Assembly: GCA_004194705.1 (NCBI GenBank)
Contig: SADC01000872.1
Location: forward strand, 124,001 to 188,000
Reading direction: 5' to 3'
DNA length: 64,000 bases
DNA from: Ditylenchus dipsaci
Taxonomy: Eukaryota; Nematoda; Chromadorea; Rhabditida; Anguinidae
Shown: piece after piece, positions 1 to 11,096 of the stretch
Layout of the letters: the number at the start of each line of letters is the position of its first letter
Position numbering within the stretch: position 1 is the first letter of the stretch
Program-made: the position numbers and the translations under genes
Notes under the pieces: generated by a model
Databases searched by the model: none
Told to the model about the DNA's origin: nothing
The model's input: only the letters and a program-made list of their open reading frames with translations

Positions 1-7
1 GACTTAA

Positions 8-240
8 AGGGGCATGTCCGTGCGTTAAGGCGCGAACCAGCAGTTTTTTTCGAATTTTTTTCAATCGTCCCATTTTTCACTCGTTTTGTGTCAAATCTGA
101 TATAGATGACCTTATACTGCTTTTAAAAACTAGACAAAAAACTTAAAAAATCTAGACGAGAACGAATGTAAAAATTTATCGAGAAAGGAAAGAACTGCTG
201 GTTCGCGCCTTTTCTCCCCATCGGGCACGATCATGCCCCT
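8..240. mobile_element. TTAA-flanked palindromic MITE, copy 1
   Basis: Flanked by TTAA at 4-7 and 241-244, with ends AGGGGCATG and CATGCCCCT. The arms match inward for about 50 bases (GCGCGAACCAGCAG against CTGCTGGTTCGCGC). TTAA target sites suggest piggyBac-type mobilisation. Related right-end sequence recurs at about 860-897. Confidence 0.75.
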
Positions 241-439
241 TTAAATACTTTTTTTTCCCGGCTAAAAACTATTTTTTCTGATAGATTTTATCTTTTCATT
301 TTTCTTAGAGTTTTTGGGGTTTTTAAAATTTTAGCATATAGTGTAGCCCAGGATCTCAGCTTTCTAAAGAGATATCAAACTTCACTGAACAATATAGATC
401 ATTTTTGAAAATATAGAGATTTGGGGCTTCAGAAGGTAT

Positions 440-858
440 CTAAATGTATTTTTTAAAAAGATTTGTACTTTTTCGGGACCCGAAATCTTGTTTATTTCTG
501 AGGTTTAGGTCGAAATCTTTTTTTCGGTGCTTTAAAGGGCCTGACCTCTTCCTACTCGGTGGTCCCCCGCCAATTCAAAAATTTTTCCTTGATCATTGGA
601 CTTCTGTACGGATTTTTCCGCTAGGTTTCTAACAAAACTAAGCCTAAAATTTGATTTCAGGCCTAGTTTTGTTAGAAACGTGGCAGAAAAATCCGTACAG
701 AAGTCTAATGATGAAGAGAAAATTTTTGAATTGGCGGGACCACCGAGTAGGAAGAGGTCAGGCCCTTTAAAATCCATAAGCACTGGATAAATGGCATTTT
801 TGACAAAAAAAAATGACTACTTTTTTTTGTCCAAATGTACTTTTTTCGAAATTTTGTT
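440..858 (-). mobile_element. hAT-like MITE (reverse copy) split by a TTAA MITE
   Basis: Matches the reverse complement of the 3861-4071 element on both sides of a 231-bp insertion at 536-766: AGATTTGTACTTTTTCGGGA to the left and AAGCACTGGATAAATGGC to the right. The termini are eroded. Confidence 0.6.
536..766. mobile_element. TTAA-flanked palindromic MITE, copy 2
   Basis: TTAA at 532-535 and 767-770; ends AGGGCCTGACC and GGTCAGGCCCT. The arms share the family core with TGTACGGATTTTT and TTTCTAACAAAAC. Nested inside the 440-858 element. Confidence 0.78.
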
Positions 859-899
859 CGCCGCCTTTTCTCCGTGTCGGGCACGGGCATGCCCCTTTA

Positions 900-1855
900 A
901 ACAGAATCAATTTATTCGGCACTTTACATACCATTAGAAAGCCAGTATTTTTTCTGGCATTTTGAGCTATTACACATCACATGCTTCAGTCTGGAACAAA
1001 AGTTACGATTAATTTAGTGAATGAACCGGAAGAGGATTTTGTCAAATATTTAAATTGCTAAAAACACAGCTAGTATTGGTTTATTTGTACAAATTTAATT
1101 CACAGACGTGTTTGGCATGAAAAACTGAACCAGGTTGATCCGTCCTTACATTTGGTCTTTTTCGTGTTAAATACATTAGTACATAAATGAAAACCGGATA
1201 TTTATTTCCTGTCATTAAAATTGTTTTTGCACTGCAGTGTTTGTTCATTATGTGACCCCCTATGTAGTCATATTTTGCATACTCAAAGAAACATAGCAAC
1301 CCTTCCTGCTGTCTGTTTGTGTTGTAAAGGCGAAGAGATTAACGGAAGGAAATCCCTCTGCCACCTTTCAATTAACGGCACACAACATCCAACAATCTTT
1401 GTGGCTCTCAGATATTGTCCTTCTCCAGTTACCTTGAACTCTTCTATTCCTCTATATATTTCTTCTAACACTACCAATGTTTGCAGATATATGGTTAAAC
1501 GACTTTCCAGATTTATTCAACTGTTTGTTTATATGGGGTAATTGGAGACTTCAGAAATTATGTCTTTTAAATGCTTATTCCATGCTAGAAACACTTTTCC
1601 ACAGAAAATTTCAGCAGGGGCATGTATTGAATAGCGTATTTTTGATTGATTGTTGTTTTAGTCAGTCGCTATTCATATTTGGAGTGGTCTGGTATAAGAG
1701 CCACTCCTAAAAGAGAGTAGGTTGACCTTTAATCTAGGCATTCTGCTTCTCAATCTTCTATTAAGTGCAACTTATTAGAGAAGTGTTCCTTTGTGTTTCA
1801 AGGTTGATGATTAGAAGGTTTAGTAACCAAATATTTTCTTATTACTACTATTTTT
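900..1855. other. AT-rich sequence, no supported feature
   Basis: Contains short open frames on both strands around 1220-1540 with no recognisable domain. I see no repeat element or tRNA. Confidence 0.4.
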
Positions 1856-1857
1856 CA

Positions 1858-2070
1858 GCGCCGTCCGGCCGGGCCCATCCCGTCCCCGTCCGGACGACGC
1901 TGAAAAACCGGAAGGTCGGACGGCCGGCCGGCACGGCAGGCCGTCTTTGTGGCTGGCCGGCCGGCCGGCTGACGGCCGGTGAAAAACGTCCAGGACGGCG
2001 GACGGCCTGCAACAGCATACTCAGACGGACGGCCGACGTCCGAGACCGTCCTGTACTAGACCGAGACCAT
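1858..2070. repeat. GC-rich island of degenerate GGCCGG/CGGACGG repeats
   Basis: About 210 bases packed with CCGGCC, GGACGG and GCCGGC words in otherwise AT-rich DNA. Many are self-complementary, so strong secondary structure is likely. An open frame runs through it but its composition is that of the repeat. Confidence 0.6.
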
Positions 2071-2227
2071 CCCTTGGTTCTTTTGTTTTTAAGGTATTAT
2101 AAAGGGTCTTACAACAATATTTGAAGATAAAGCGGCGGAGCCGCGATTCCTTAGTCATACCTATGGGCTTCCGCTTAGCCCGATTTATTTATTACCATAA
2201 TTATTTATTACATATCATATTTATTAC

Positions 2228-2947
2228 TAGGGTTGTCGGCTTGGGCTTATGCATATTTGAAAATTTTGGATGCTTTTTATATTTTAGCTCTAGTTTCATC
2301 ATATTTTTCGTCTCTATAATAGCGCAAATGAAAGTTTAGAATTTTGGCTACACATTGGTATATAAAACTTGTGCATTTGCAAAAAAAATCAGAAATTTTA
2401 ATCAAAACAATTTCGGCTTGGAAAATGCGATTTCGGCTTGCCCAAGCCGAAATCTGCTTGGGCAAGCCGAAATTGTCTTGATTAAAATTTCTGATTTTTT
2501 TCTGCAAATGCACAAGTTTTATATACCAATGTGTAGCCAAAATTCTAAACTTTCATTTGCGCTATTATAGAGACGAAAAATATGATGAAACTAGAGCTAA
2601 AATATAAAAAGCATCCAAAAATTTTCAAATATGCATAAGGCCAAGCCGACAAAAAACTTGTGCATTTGCAAAAAAAAATCAGAAATTTTAATCAAAACAA
2701 TTTCGGCTTGGAAAATGCGATTTCGGCTTGCCCAAGCCGAAATCTGCTTGGGCAAGCCGAAATTGTCTTGATTAAAATTTCTGATTTTTTTCTGCAAATG
2801 CACAAGTTTTATATACCAATGTGTAGCCAAAATTCTAAACTTTCATTTGCGCTATTATAGAGACGAAAAATATGATGAAACTAGAGCTAAAATATAAAAA
2901 GCATCCAAAAATTTTCAAATATGCATAAGGCCAAGCCGACAACCCTA
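2228..2947. mobile_element. hAT-like non-autonomous element with internally duplicated arm
   Basis: Ends TAGGGTTGTCGGCTTGG and its complement ending GACAACCCTA; 8-bp target duplications TTTATTAC at 2220-2227 and 2948-2955. The element is a palindrome about CCCAAGCCGAAATCTGCTTGGG. About 285 bases (from 2365 to 2650) are repeated in tandem at about 2656-2940, so the right arm is present twice. Confidence 0.85.
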
Positions 2948-2972
2948 TTTATTACCATTTAAAAATATAGTC

Positions 2973-3045
2973 TGTTACCGACAGGATTTGAACCTGTAAC
3001 CTAAAAAATTCGGAGGATGAATTTACCGCCGCTCCGATTTTTCCA
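2973..3045 (-). ncRNA. tRNA-like fragment or tRNA-derived SINE head
   Basis: On the minus strand ACAGG-TTCAAAT-CCTGT forms a T arm with a good B box. No partner for the acceptor strand GGTAAC is visible 60-70 nt upstream, so a functional tRNA is not supported. Confidence 0.3.
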
Positions 3046-3284
3046 GCAATCAAGAAAAGTGCATAGACAAAATTCTGTTGTGGAAAAAAAAAAGAAATTG
3101 AATTAGGGCGAAAGAAAATCGGTTGGAGGAAAATTGGTCGGCGAAAAATTGTCCGCGGAAAATCGGAGGCGGAAAATTGACCGGTACCGTGTTTTCGTAT
3201 CAGTTTGTGTTTTCGCCGGGCATATCTGAATTTTGCAGCAAAAAGTCTTAATTTTTCAGCAAAATATCTTAATTCTGCAACACA

Positions 3285-3590
3285 TGGAGGAGGAGGAGAC
3301 CTGAGTGATCAATTAATGGATATGGATAGTAGTAGTGGTTAAGAGATATTTCCCACTGCACCAACCAGACAACAACGCCTTTCCAAAAATACCTTCTTAA
3401 AGGACCATGTTTTTGGGCGCAGTGGTATGTGCAAAATTTGAATAGGCGGGGGACAATTCTCTTTTCTCTCTCCTTGTACTCTTTGGAGTCGTTTGAAATG
3501 ACTCCAAAGAGTAAATTTCGAGACGAAAGAGAAGTGTCCCCCGCCAATTCAAATTTTGCACATCCCACTGCGCTCAAAAACCATGGTCCT
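3285..3590. repeat. 306-bp dispersed unit, copy 1, containing a TTAA MITE (3401-3590)
   Basis: Nearly identical to 27890-28195, including about 115 bases left of the MITE (CAATTAATGGATATGGATAG and onward). The MITE follows TTAA at 3397-3400 and is palindromic (GCGCAGTGGTATGTGCAAAA against its complement). The left flanks match and the right flanks differ. Confidence 0.75.
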
Positions 3591-3860
3591 ATAACAATAT
3601 ACCAAATAATCGCGAAAAAGTCGAGTTGCTGCATAATAACTTGGATTCGCTGCAGAATTAAGACGTTTTGCTGAATGAAATATTTTCTGCAAAATTCAGA
3701 TATGGCCGTTTTCGCCGGGGTTGTTGAATCTGGAAATTTTTCAAACAAAAAGTTTTACTTTTATTCGTGTTTTTTAATTCTTAAGTCTAGAGAGTTTTCG
3801 AAAATTTTGTCGTGAGATGATATGGTCGCGTGTTTATAACTTGTGTGAGTGGACCTAAAG

Positions 3861-4071
3861 CAGGGGTAGGAATGAAATTTTTTGGAAAAAAGTACATTTT
3901 AACAAAATAAGTACAACTTGGTCATTTTTCGTCAAAAAGCGCCATTTTATCCAGTGCTTATTGCCATTTTGAAGCGAAAAAAAAGATTTTGACGTGAAAA
4001 TTCGAAAATAAAAAAGATTCGCGGTCCCGAAAAAAGTACAAATCTTTTAAAAAGTACGATTCCCATCCCTG
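3861..4071 (+). mobile_element. hAT-like MITE with 8-bp target duplication ACCTAAAG
   Basis: Ends CAGGGGTAGGAAT and ATTCCCATCCCTG; ACCTAAAG at 3853-3860 and 4072-4079. Same family as 17358-17566. Confidence 0.85.
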
Positions 4072-4399
4072 ACCTAAAGCAATGGCTTTTTGATTGATTG
4101 TTTTTAATAGAAACATTTGATCCGTATTTTTTGTTTCAATGTTAGAGATAATTCACAATGTTTGGTCTTTGTCGAAATGGAAATTATGTTATTGTCATGG
4201 GAATTTCCTAGCTTCCTTGTTCCCATCTTTTAATTTGTTTGATTAGCTGTTCAATTATTTGAGACTACATTTAGCTAGCAAGTAGTAATTGTTCAAATTC
4301 AATTATTGATTGTCAAAATAGAAATGTTTTAAATTATTCAATATAAGCGAAATATATTTTCAGATTTATTTCTAATAGCTACTTAATTAATAATAGAAT

Positions 4400-7300
4400 A
4401 TGTCGGCCGAAGACTCGTTAATGCCGATGTCTGAGGCAGGCAAGACTCCTCAAAACTACAACATTGAGTCGGGACAAGCCAAGTTCAACAAAGCAAGTCT
4501 TTTTGGTTATTTTCTTTGGCTCTATTGACGTCATAATTTTAGGACAGCGAGAATGTGGATGTTCAAGCAACCACAAAATTGATTGGCCTCACCAAGGAAC
4601 AGCTCGAGCAATATCGCAATGATCCGTTCTGGAAGCCAGTTAGGTATGAAACTAAAAATTTTTAAAATATGCATTCATTTTACCACGGTGATCCCCGACT
4701 TTTTGTCTCAAAGGGGATTCGAAATTTGGCAGTCATTTTTAATAGTGTTGTCTTATGCCCCGGGCATTTAATAATCAGGAATATGCCCGAACATTTTCCA
4801 AATTTTTGGGCATTTTCCAAATGCCTCCCATCAATCAATTTTTATTCAAAAAACTTCAAATATCATCAATAAACATATTAAAATAACCTAATTTGGTGTA
4901 TTTTTCAATATTGTCTTTGAGATCTTTCATTTAAAAAGAGCAATTCACAACATCATCAATCAAAAATAAAATAACCAGAATTGGAGATATAAAATAGGAA
5001 ACTACAGTTAGCAGTACATCCACAGTTAACTGTTTATTCACAGTTAACAGTACATCTGGCACTCCTTTTTAAATTTAACTTCTTCTTGAGAAACTTAAGA
5101 CAGATCGTGGTACTTTTTGTGAAATTTTTCGTACTTAAAAAAATACCCTTTTTCGGCTAAAATTTTTTATTCTGAGACACCTTAGTATACGAAATTTCCT
5201 TAAGCTCCATTCATACTCCCGCGGGACACGGGACACGGGACAATTTTTCAAACACGTTTTTGTCTCTATCTCTGCTCCCAGCCATCATTTTTCACTACTT
5301 TTAATAGATCTACAAGGCAACAGACCATGCTCTACAGCATAGGGATAACAGATTTGCCATGATCAGTATCGAAAACGGTTTTAGGCTGTCCCGCAGGTCA
5401 ATGTCCCGCGGTACAAATATAGGAATTTGTCCCACGGGACATTGACCTGCGGGACAGCCTAAAAACCGTTTTCGATACTGATCATAGAAAATCTGTTATC
5501 CCTTTGTTGTAGAGCATGGTTTGTTGCCTTGTAGATCTATTAAAAGTAGTGAAAAATGATGGCTGGGAGCAGAGATAGAGACAAAAACGTGTTTGAAAAA
5601 TTGTCCCGTGTCCCGTGTCCCGCGGGAGTATGAATGGAGCTTTAGGAATTTGAATAAATTAACAGAAATTCAAAATCATACTTGGTTCCGAGATATGATA
5701 TGATGTTGGAGTGTTAATATGTTAAAAAATTACTGACTAAATTCAGGCATAAATGCACGCGCAAAAAAATCGGCGCCAAGCGCACCACCGGGCGCCGGCA
5801 TCCCAAAAAATTGGCGCGGAACCGGGCGCCGGCACCTTAAAAAATTGGCGCCGAGATTTGAATAGGTGAATTATATACTAGTAAACGATTCAAGTATTTT
5901 ATTTTACTTCTGCTTTATATATTTTTAGTAATCAATTAAATCTCGATTATACATTAAAATGGCTTTGCTTTTTAAGAGAATGTTTCGTATTCTACTTATG
6001 CAAGATACTGATAACATTGTTGTAACAGTAAATACGAGAGAACGCTTGTTTTTAACCAAGGTATTATAAAGAAGAGAAAACTGAAGAAAAATTCGGCACC
6101 TGGCGCCGAATCGGGCGCAGGGCTGTATTGAAATCGGCGCCGAGCGCCGGCGCCCTAATTTTTTCGAAATTTTCCGGGCGCACACCGGCGCCCGTGCAAG
6201 TATGACTTCAGGTCATATTTCGGAAACTAACAAATGTTTAAAATTTGTTTTTTATTAAAATTTCTGAGGACATTTTGTAAACTTGTATACCTCAGAATAA
6301 AACTTTTTAGCTTAAAATGGTACTTTTATTAAAAAGTACAAAAAATTGCCACGAACTGTCTTTTGAACCTTTTGGAGACTACCAAATCTCAAAAAATATA
6401 TAGCAGGAAAACGCCCAAAATTATAGAGTCGAGCATTTCATAATAAATGCCCGGACATATGCCCATGGCCCAATTCCACTTTTTAATATAAATTCGAAGT
6501 CCTAAAAACCCCGTGTCAACCGTTGTAAAGTCGAGAATCCCCGTGTTAAAAAAATTCTACAAATTCTTTCAGATATGCTCTGTTTGTGCTTTTCTGGCTG
6601 GTGTGGTTGGCTATGTTCATTGGAGCCATCCTCATTGTCGTGCTTAGTCCTAAGTGTGCTGCCAAAGTGGAGCCTAAGTATTACGAAAATTTAATCAGCT
6701 ACCAGGTTAATTTAGCCTACTGCTAAAAATATTAAATTTATTTTGCTTATTTAGGTATACACTCCCACATTCTATGACACCAACGGGGATGGTATGGGCG
6801 ATCTCAGGGTATCCAGGAGAAACTGAATGACTTACGCAAGATAGGAGTGACTGCTATCTGGGCCAACTTCATCGAATCCAACAAGGACGAGTTCCTGCCG
6901 CAGGAAGTGATGAATTTGATGGAAGTGGACCCGAGATATGGCACGCAGGATGATTTAAAAGCACTAATCTCAGCCACTCACAACTCTCGAATGCACTTTA
7001 TAATGGACTTACCATTGACTGTGAGTGTGAATAGTCAACTGGCCAAATCCATTGCTGGGCTACTATTGGTGGTGAAAGTGAGTTATTATTTATGGGTTCA
7101 TTCGATAATATTGGAACGCTGCTATCACAGAGGGCTCGAATGTCAGTCTTCTGAACCTGGACAATGAGAAAGTGCAGGACAAGTTGGTGGAAGCAGCTAA
7201 ACACTACCTTAAACTTGGTGTTGATGGAATTCATCTGGCTGACTATGGACTGTCCAAGAAGGTCGGTGCAAGGTTTTCAGCAGTTTTGTAGTTATATAAA

Positions 7301-8994
7301 CTGTTTTTAAGATCACGAATTTTTTAAAACTTTAAAAAAATCAAAATTACCGTGTTTCCTTTAATTCACGCCTCGGGACGTTTATTTTTTGACTTGCCTC
7401 TAGGGGGAGGTGGTTTTAAAGAACTATTGCCACCTGTTTTGAATTGTCCCCCGCCAATTCAAATTTTTTGCCTAATCATTCAACTTCTGTACGGATTTTT
7501 CAGCTTGGTTTCTAACAAAACCAGGCCTATAATTTAATTTCAGGTAAAGTTTTGTTAGAAACCAAGTTGGAAAATTCGTACGTAAATCCAACGATAAAGA
7601 AAAAAATTTGAATTGACGGGGGACAGCCGTTGTCGGAGACGGCAATGGCCCTATAATTAGAGTCATTTCGGGATTTTTTAACACTCAACCAAAATCCGAA
7701 ACGTGGAATCGGTAGAGCTCGCGGGAACTAAGAGAATGCAAAACAAACATGTTCGAAAAAAAATCTGCTCCGAGATACAAACCCTTAAAGTCGAGGGGGT
7801 GGGGCGTTAATTAGAAGAAATACGGTATGCAATCTGATTGGGAATTAAGGAGCCAAAAAGCAGTGTGAAGCCCATTCAGCCCTCGTAATGAAGATACGTG
7901 ATGCTGTTGCTGCTGATCCAGACATCCAACAGAAAGATGTGTAAGCTGTTTTTCAGGTCATACATTATCGTAAAACTGCTTTCTCTTTCTGTTCAGACTT
8001 ATCTTCACCGAACCCATGTGGAGCAGTACTAAAAAAACAAACGCCAACTCCACCGAGAACTATCGTGTGTTCGACCTGACTGAAGGAACTGGCAGTCTTA
8101 TTCAGAGACTGGACAACAATATCCAGGCTGGCCTAAAGCTAATCAAAGACAACTCAAGTGTACCGCCTATGTGGAAGCTTTCGGACATAAACTCACCACG
8201 TCTTGACCAGCAAATGGACGCCAAGTAACTTGTTTACTTATTTTATTTTTCACTTCACCTCATACTTCTTCCGCTGCTTTAGACTGAAAGGGCATGAGAC
8301 ACAGGTTGCCTCCCTTCTTAACCTCATCCAACTTTTTTTGCCAGGTCCAGTCAATATATACTACGGACAGGAGATCGTCTTGCCCAGCAACCCGCCTTCC
8401 GGAATCGCCCCTCAACATGGCACTATGCGTTGGCAAGAAAACTCTCCAAATGCTGGCTTCTCTACTTTTAATGGCACCAACTTCTTCAGCACCGCTCTCA
8501 ACGCCGATAATGCTCTTTTCGATGTTAGTATATCAAGGAATCATTAAACAACACAAAACGCCATATTCAGGTGCAATATAAGAATGCTTTATCTCCCTGA
8601 AGGCCTTCAAACGACTGGCTGAGTTGCGTTCTCGCGATGTTGTGTTCCAACGAGGAGACTTTGCATTTGAAAAGAACGGCTTGAACCTCTATTCCAGATA
8701 CTTGCCTGGCAGTCCAACGGACAGTGTGAGTGATTAAAAAAAATTTATTACTCGATTTATAATTTAACTTTTCAGATTTATATTCTGGCTGTGAACTGGC
8801 CAGAAGAGGGAGATACAAGCCCTAAAAAGTTGGAGATCAGCAACAAAATGGCTCAGAACCGACCTTTGACCAAAGTAGAGATTAAAGTTCCATCAGCGGG
8901 CAACGACGATTACCACCAAAACCAAGACTTTAACCTGGAAAAGGAGGACATTTTAGTAAAGCCATGGCAAGCAGTTGTTGTTCGTGTCATTTAA
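4400..8994 (+). CDS. SLC3A2: 4F2 heavy chain (CD98hc)-like amino-acid transporter subunit
   Basis: Heavy subunit of heteromeric amino-acid transporters: a type II membrane protein that carries an SLC7 light chain to the plasma membrane. Exons seen: 4400-4492, 4543-4643, 6573-6705, 6755-7077, 7133-7261 (3' end uncertain), 7880-7940, 7997-8224, 8283-8523, 8571-8725, 8776-8994. The first intron has a GC donor. Order of parts: a cytoplasmic N-terminus ending in GLTKEQLEQYRNDPFW, one hydrophobic span (FVLFWLVWLAMFIGAILIVV), then a glycosidase-like (beta/alpha)8 ectodomain starting VYTPTFYDTNGDGMGDL. Later blocks LGVDGIHLAD, LFLPGPVNIYYGQEI and a C-terminal beta domain match the 4F2hc layout; like that family it should be catalytically dead. 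Two one-base deletions break the frame, at GGG 6807-6809 and CCC 8595-8597; one extra base in each run restores the family sequence. The junction 7261/7880 is not phase-consistent, so an exon edge or further indel is unresolved there. A possible acceptor (cag 4361-4363) lies 36 nt before the ATG. Confidence 0.86.
5203..5641. mobile_element. Palindromic Harbinger-like element with TTA duplication
   Basis: 439-bp near-perfect inverted repeat in the second intron of the SLC3A2-like gene. Ends AGCTCCATTCATACTCCCGC and complement; TTA on both sides (5200-5202, 5642-5644). The 3-bp TTA target and palindromic form suggest PIF/Harbinger, although no transposase is present. Confidence 0.7.
5755..6205. 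repeat. GGCGCC-rich inverted repeat
   Basis: Two clusters of GGCGCCGG/CGGGCGCCGG words (5755-5860 and 6090-6205) in opposite orientation around an AT-rich middle; a degenerate foldback in the same intron as 5203-5641. Confidence 0.55.
7420..7653. mobile_element. TTAA-type palindromic MITE, SLC3A2 intron copy
   Basis: Left TTAA at 7416-7419, ends AGAACTATTGCC and GGCAATGGCCCT; the right target is decayed to ATAA. Core as in 24938-25173. Confidence 0.65.
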
Positions 8995-9080
8995 ATGCTT
9001 TATTAGCTTGTTAATTCGATCCAAAAACAAATCAACCTAATACCTTCTGTAATCTAGTTTTTGTTGGAACCATGATAAAT

Positions 9081-9096
9081 AATAAACGCAAATAAA
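9081..9096 (+). terminator. Polyadenylation signals of the SLC3A2-like gene
   Basis: Two AATAAA hexamers, at 9081-9086 and 9091-9096, lie about 90-100 nt after the TAA at 8992-8994. They fit a short 3' UTR on the plus strand. Confidence 0.55.
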
Positions 9097-9099
9097 TAT

Positions 9100-9850
9100 A
9101 AGTTCTTGTTTCTCCTGAATTCTTTCGGTCACTTTATTTTTCTTTAGCAACTTTCGCTGTCTTTTAAGCAAATTATCGGGGTGAGTTTAGGGATAAGATT
9201 TTCACCCTTTTACTTTTTTCGACGTTTTGAAGAAAAACTTTATTTTTCGGCGATCTTACTTGAAGTTAATTTACTCTAGGACTTACTCTACATATTCTTT
9301 GGACATCCGGGTTTGTTAAGATAAAAACTACCATTTTTCCCATCCGGAGTCTGAAACCTACGGTAGTTACCTCTCGGGTAGGTGGATATCCCCCTTGAAG
9401 ACTTGAAAAATCAAAAAGTTTGTTGGATTAATAAACAAACCATTTTGTTATTAAACTGAATAGGGCAGACAAACTTAGTTTTAAACAATGGTTCCATTGC
9501 TGTATTGTTTGTACAGTGGAGTGAACTTAGAAATGAGTAGCTAGGAAGTTCGATTAAACTGCCTAATCAATTGTCTACAACTTTATTTCTCCGACAAACA
9601 ATTATTTGTAAGATTATTTAAATATCATAAAGTTACTTGCGAAACAAATTGTGCCAAGACAAATTATTTCTCATTTAAATTTATCCTCAGATGACTTTTT
9701 GAGCAGTTGTCTTTTTTCTCAGTCAATTATTGAGCAGCTGTGGGTGTGCACGCGGGATTGCACGGTTACAGATGGTTCGGCTTCAGCCCATTCAAGAGAA
9801 AATTGTGCAAAGATGGCTATCAGACACCAACATGAAAACAGAATCATCAC
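9100..9850. other. Intergenic space between convergent genes 1 and 2
   Basis: AT-rich sequence between the two 3' ends. I see no coding exon, palindromic element or tRNA here. A TTTATT at 9861-9866 is AATAAA on the minus strand, about 60 nt past the stop of the next gene. Confidence 0.5.
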
Positions 9851-9927
9851 TGCATCGGGTTTTATTTACAGGTTCGCCATAAATGACTTTACACAACCAA
9901 GACAAGGAAGAAAATCCGAAAAGAGAT

Positions 9928-10493
9928 TTACTTTTTCTTCTTCTTTTCACGCTTCTTGTCCCCCACAGGTTCGATTTCATTCAGCAGAGATTCTGGAATC
10001 AGGACGGCAAGGATGGCGTCCATGACCTGAAATGTAAAACGTGTAAGTATGGATACTACATACGTAAGGCTCTTACATCATGAGCATTTTTCTCAGCCTC
10101 TTGCAATTGAGTTAGCAGCTAGAATTAAACGACATACATTTAAAACGCACAAGAGAAGGATCATACCAGCTTGCTGACGTATCTGTTGACGATTATCGCA
10201 GTTATCAATAGCAAGACGGAGCAAATGCCGACAACAAAAGCTGAAAACAAAACACGTAAGTAAAAGGTAAAAAAATCAGCTTACCCATGGTTAGGTAAGG
10301 CACCGTGTCATGATCCATCAAACTTCTGATGCAGCTTTCTTCTTTCTTCATCTTTGCGCTATCATCCTAAAAAAGCAATTGCTCTCTCGACAAGTAACAA
10401 ATTATATAACTTTACAGCAGCGACAACAAGTACAGCAAAGAAGAGGTTCAAGGTGCTGACAAGCACCGCCGCAGAACGAACAAACAAAGGCAT
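9928..10493 (-). CDS. Small signal-peptide-bearing single-pass membrane protein, family unrecognised
   Basis: Four exons, all phase-consistent: 10416-10493, 10285-10366, 10167-10240, 9928-10026; 110 residues. Residues 1-26 (MPLFVRSAAVLVSTLNLFF then AVLVVAA) look like a cleavable signal peptide and end exactly at an intron. Residues 27-53 are a short polar lumenal or extracellular segment (DDSAKMKKEESCIRSLMDHD). Then comes one strong membrane span (AFVVGICSVLLLITAIIV) and a cytoplasmic tail ending in a basic run, KKREKKKKK. The terminal KKKKK satisfies a KKXX-type ER-retrieval signal, so an ER or Golgi resident is possible; that is inference. A consensus acceptor (tttttag) ends 5 nt before the ATG, suggesting trans-splicing or a 5' UTR intron. 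The gene is convergent with the SLC3A2-like gene. I do not recognise the family; clean splicing and topology are the evidence that it is real. Confidence 0.7.
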
Positions 10494-10498
10494 CTTTT

Positions 10499-10500
10499 CT
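10499..10500 (-). promoter_or_regulatory. Splice acceptor 5 nt upstream of the start codon (possible spliced-leader site)
   Basis: On the minus strand a pyrimidine-rich tract ends in AG and is followed by AAAAG and then the ATG of the small membrane protein. This is the usual position of a nematode trans-splice acceptor; an ordinary 5' UTR intron is the alternative. Confidence 0.4.
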
Positions 10501-10639
10501 AAAAACGAAATAAGGCGTTCTACAAGTTCTACAAAACTTAAAATTGGTATTTGGGTAAAAAAACTATCTACTGGAAATAAAAGTGAGGATAAGTCAAAAA
10601 TTTTTATTTTTATTAACATTTGTAATGTGAAGGCGTAAG

Positions 10640-10740
10640 CGTGAATGTGAGTGTAGATGCAAATGTTTTTGGCATTGTGAAGACTCCTTACATTTACATA
10701 AACACTTACACTTACACTTACATTTTGATTTACATTTACA
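10640..10740. repeat. TTACAT/TTACAC simple repeat
   Basis: Degenerate 6-base repetition (ACACTTACACTTACATTT and similar) just upstream of the small membrane-protein gene. Confidence 0.55.
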
Positions 10741-10794
10741 ATTGTGATAGAGCCATATAAGCAAAATTGGTACTATTCCATTGTTCTCTTTTTC

Positions 10795-11020
10795 CGAAGA
10801 TGCTGAACATAGTTTTGATAACTGGGGCCTACCGCATAAATAACTCAGGTATGCATGTTTTTCATGCATCCAGAGTCACTTTCGAGTGATTTGTGTCTAA
10901 GGTATGTGGGTGTGCGCATCTCAACTCCAAGCCCCCTGCGCCCCTTCGGGGCGCAGGGGCTTGAGAGTTAGAGATGTGCGCACTTGCCTTAGACATGATT
11001 CCGAGAAGTACACTTGATCA
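10795..11020 (+). repeat. Dispersed repeat family D, copy 1
   Basis: Shares the block starting TGCTGAACATAGTTTTGATA, through GCATGTTTTTCATGCATCCA and TCGAGTGATTTGTGTCTAAG, with 58000-58140, 54520-54650 (reverse) and part of 61491-61640. The middle is a strong hairpin, CCCCTGCGCCCC-TTCG-GGGCGCAGGGG, with further pairing outward. Confidence 0.7.
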
Positions 11021-11096
11021 TAAAATGCATATAGAGTCTATTTTTGCCACGGACCGAGTTGAAAAACATGGTAAAGCAGCTAAAAAAAACGTTAAC

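Noticed and set aside
1221..1541. Overlapping open frames on both strands near 1.2-1.5 kb
   Set aside because: No recognisable motif, no matching neighbour exons, and composition like the surrounding AT-rich DNA.
2973..3045. Functional tRNA gene
   Set aside because: The T arm is good but no acceptor-stem partner or convincing anticodon arm is present.
3269..3748. 159-codon open frame on the minus strand
   Set aside because: It runs through the duplicated 306-bp repeat and its MITE; the related copy at 27916-28182 gives a similar frame. No domain or splice evidence.
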